The notes beneath the pieces are model-generated. The model was not told the DNA's origin, made no database searches, and saw only the letters and a list, made by a program, of their open reading frames with translations. Below, piece after piece: positions 62,723-64,000 of a DNA stretch of 64,000 nt. This stretch comes from Bacillota bacterium (GTDB lineage Bacteria; Bacillota; UBA4882; UBA8346): the NCBI GenBank assembly GCA_023401925.1, contig JAEXDA010000048.1:1-64000 (forward strand), in the 5' to 3' direction. Position 1 is the stretch's first letter, and each line of letters opens with the position of its first letter. The translations under genes were made by a program, and so were the position numbers.

Positions 62723-64000
62723 ATGGTGTTTTTAAAAAAGAATTGTAAAATATTATTACTGGCTGTAATTTTATTAGGTTCGTTGGTGATAATGGCCGGT
62801 CCGGCTATTGTGAATGCAGCAGATAGGGGGGCATGGGCACCGAATGTTTCCTATGCGGTTGGGGATGTCGTTACCTATTATGGGGTGACTTATCAATGCA
62901 TCCAGGCCCATACTTCCCTGACGGGTTGGGAACCGTCCAATGTACCGGCCTTGTGGCAAGCTATAACCCAACCCCCCACAACAACTCCGACTCCAACGCC
63001 GACACCAGGCGAAAATCCGCTGCCACCCACACCCGGTGAATCCATCACCACCGGTACGGTCACTTTTCATTTGCTGTTGGGCGTTGGCTCATCTCAGGAT
63101 CAAATCGTTTTGGACGGCGACCGTTATACCGATCTGATCATGACCAATTTGATAGCCGGCGTCATGGAAGGCCACCTGATCCGGGAATATTATCCGGGAA
63201 TTCAGTTCAACAAGGATTATCTCTACGGTTCGATTATGGGGCAATTGTTGCAGGAAAACCTGGAAACCCAATGCTACAAATCGGATCAAAATCTAATTGA
63301 TCCGGCTTTGGAACAACAGGCCGTTATGGGAGTGGGTCAGGGAGGTCCTTACCAGATCAACAATTATGCGGTCGACATGGTTACAGGATCCACTGCGCCG
63401 GGCGGTTATTCACTGATTAATTTTGTCACCCTCCAAAAAAATATCGGTTATACGATGAATACTGCTTCGACTCAGTATAGCAAAGCCACACCGTCTTCTT
63501 TTAACAATAAATATTACAGCCCCATGCTGACTGCATATTTCCATTATCTTGACTTTGTGGCGCTAAAGATCATCGGCAAGGGAGAGTGGGGATGGCAGAC
63601 TCCATGGCAGCCTGATTATGATAACGCTTTGCTTCAATTTAAATCTTTGCCCGGTAATTTTCTGGATGTTATTCTAAATGTGGCTTATAATCAAGGCTTC
63701 TACGGTGGCCTGGTTTCCAGTTACAGCAAATTGGGCGCAACGGCGACGGCATCGACCATTGCTACCGTGCGAAGCTATAGCTCGGTGTGGGGCAAAACCA
63801 GCACCTATGAACAATATCCATATCAAATAAAGTATTATCTGGATCAGATGTATGGCAATCCGATTCCAACCATCAATGCAACAACTTTCACCACGCCATC
63901 CAATCATATCGGCTTCCAAATGACGACACTGGCAAGTGTATTTACCAATGTATACCGGACCCTGGCATATGTCAACCATTCCAATCAATATGATTTTATT
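62723..64000 (+). CDS. Secreted CBM5/12 protein with lysozyme-like region, runs off the window
   Basis: The open frame covers 426 codons to the window end with no stop. A signal peptide (LLLAVILLGSLVIMAGPAIV, cleaved near NAA-D) leads to a chitin-binding CBM5/12 module with its tryptophan/tyrosine face: WAPNVSYAVGDVVTYYGVTY, CIQAHTSLTGWEPSNVPALW. After a Thr/Pro linker comes a large domain, including IVLDGDRYTDLIMTNLIAGV, DYLYGSIMGQLLQENLETQC, AVMGVGQGGPYQINNYAVDM and LDVILNVAYNQGFYGG. The QGGPYQINNY and NVAYNQG pieces recall lysozyme/transglycosylase-like folds, but I cannot name a family. It probably acts on chitin or peptidoglycan-like polymers outside the cell. Confidence 0.85.
   Translation, partial: MVFLKKNCKILLLAVILLGSLVIMAGPAIVNAADRGAWAPNVSYAVGDVVTYYGVTYQCIQAHTSLTGWEPSNVPALWQAITQPPTTTPTPTPTPGENPLPPTPGESITTGTVTFHLLLGVGSSQDQIVLDGDRYTDLIMTNLIAGVMEGHLIREYYPGIQFNKDYLYGSIMGQLLQENLETQCYKSDQNLIDPALEQQAVMGVGQGGPYQINNYAVDMVTGSTAPGGYSLINFVTLQKNIGYTMNTASTQYSKATPSSFNNKYYSPMLTAYFHYLDFVALKIIGKGEWGWQTPWQPDYDNALLQFKSLPGNFLDVILNVAYNQGFYGGLVSSYSKLGATATASTIATVRSYSSVWGKTSTYEQYPYQIKYYLDQMYGNPIPTINATTFTTPSNHIGFQMTTLASVFTNVYRTLAYVNHSNQYDFI

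Overview
The window looks like a chromosomal segment of a diderm (outer-membrane-bearing) member of the Bacillota. Bacillota-type traits are strong GGAGG ribosome binding sites, frequent GTG/TTG starts, a T-box riboswitch in front of homoserine dehydrogenase, catabolite-type operators (TGTAANCGYTTACA) and LplABC-type sugar transporters. Outer-membrane traits are two signal-peptide beta-barrel proteins, a FlgT/LPP20/CsgG-like cluster, and solute-binding proteins with cleavable signals but no lipobox cysteine. I would look first at Hydrogenispora/Limnochordia-like or Halanaerobium-like lineages; this placement is inference, since there is no rRNA in the window.

Layout. 1-7.7 kb is a decayed accessory region: an IS3-type transposase edge, a chimeric antitoxin/DUF3024 pseudogene, a ParE/RelE toxin-antitoxin pair inside direct repeats, an orphan RHS tip with an M23 peptidase domain, a DUF3024 gene, a frameshifted L,D-transpeptidase and a TPR protein. 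7.7-10.6 kb holds a DUF2156 protein, a DsrE-like protein, rubredoxin and a beta-barrel protein. 10.8-15.0 kb is a four-gene cluster of exported FlgT-N, LPP20, TPR-CsgG and CsgG/FlgT-C-like proteins. 15.2-17.6 kb holds a LarA homologue, a CBS protein and an unknown. 17.6-23.6 kb is a Yej/Opp-type peptide ABC transporter. A broken rubrerythrin and a porin-like protein follow.

26-41.4 kb is a pectin/galacturonate utilisation island: an LplABC-type oligosaccharide importer, GH105 and GH28 enzymes without signal peptides (so probably cytoplasmic), an AraC regulator, and a lacI-uxuB-gnd-larA-kdgK operon divergent from uxaE. Together they suggest import of pectin oligomers, intracellular cleavage, galacturonate to tagaturonate (isomerase not in the window), UxaE to fructuronate, UxuB to mannonate, and then either the KDG/KdgK route or, more speculatively, nickel-pincer epimerisation to gluconate feeding 6-phosphogluconate dehydrogenase.

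41.5-54 kb is mostly housekeeping: an AraC-type response regulator, hom with a T-box, a DUF4139 protein, YjbQ, two unknowns, a long-form guaA, a DegT aminotransferase, a Nudix hydrolase and pta. A 42-bp tandem repeat lies beside a truncated S66 carboxypeptidase remnant. 54-62.3 kb is a sugar island on the minus strand: histidine kinase, response regulator, membrane-tethered solute-binding protein, RbsB-RbsA-RbsC-type importer and a PfkB sugar kinase. At the right edge a secreted CBM5/12 protein runs out of the window.
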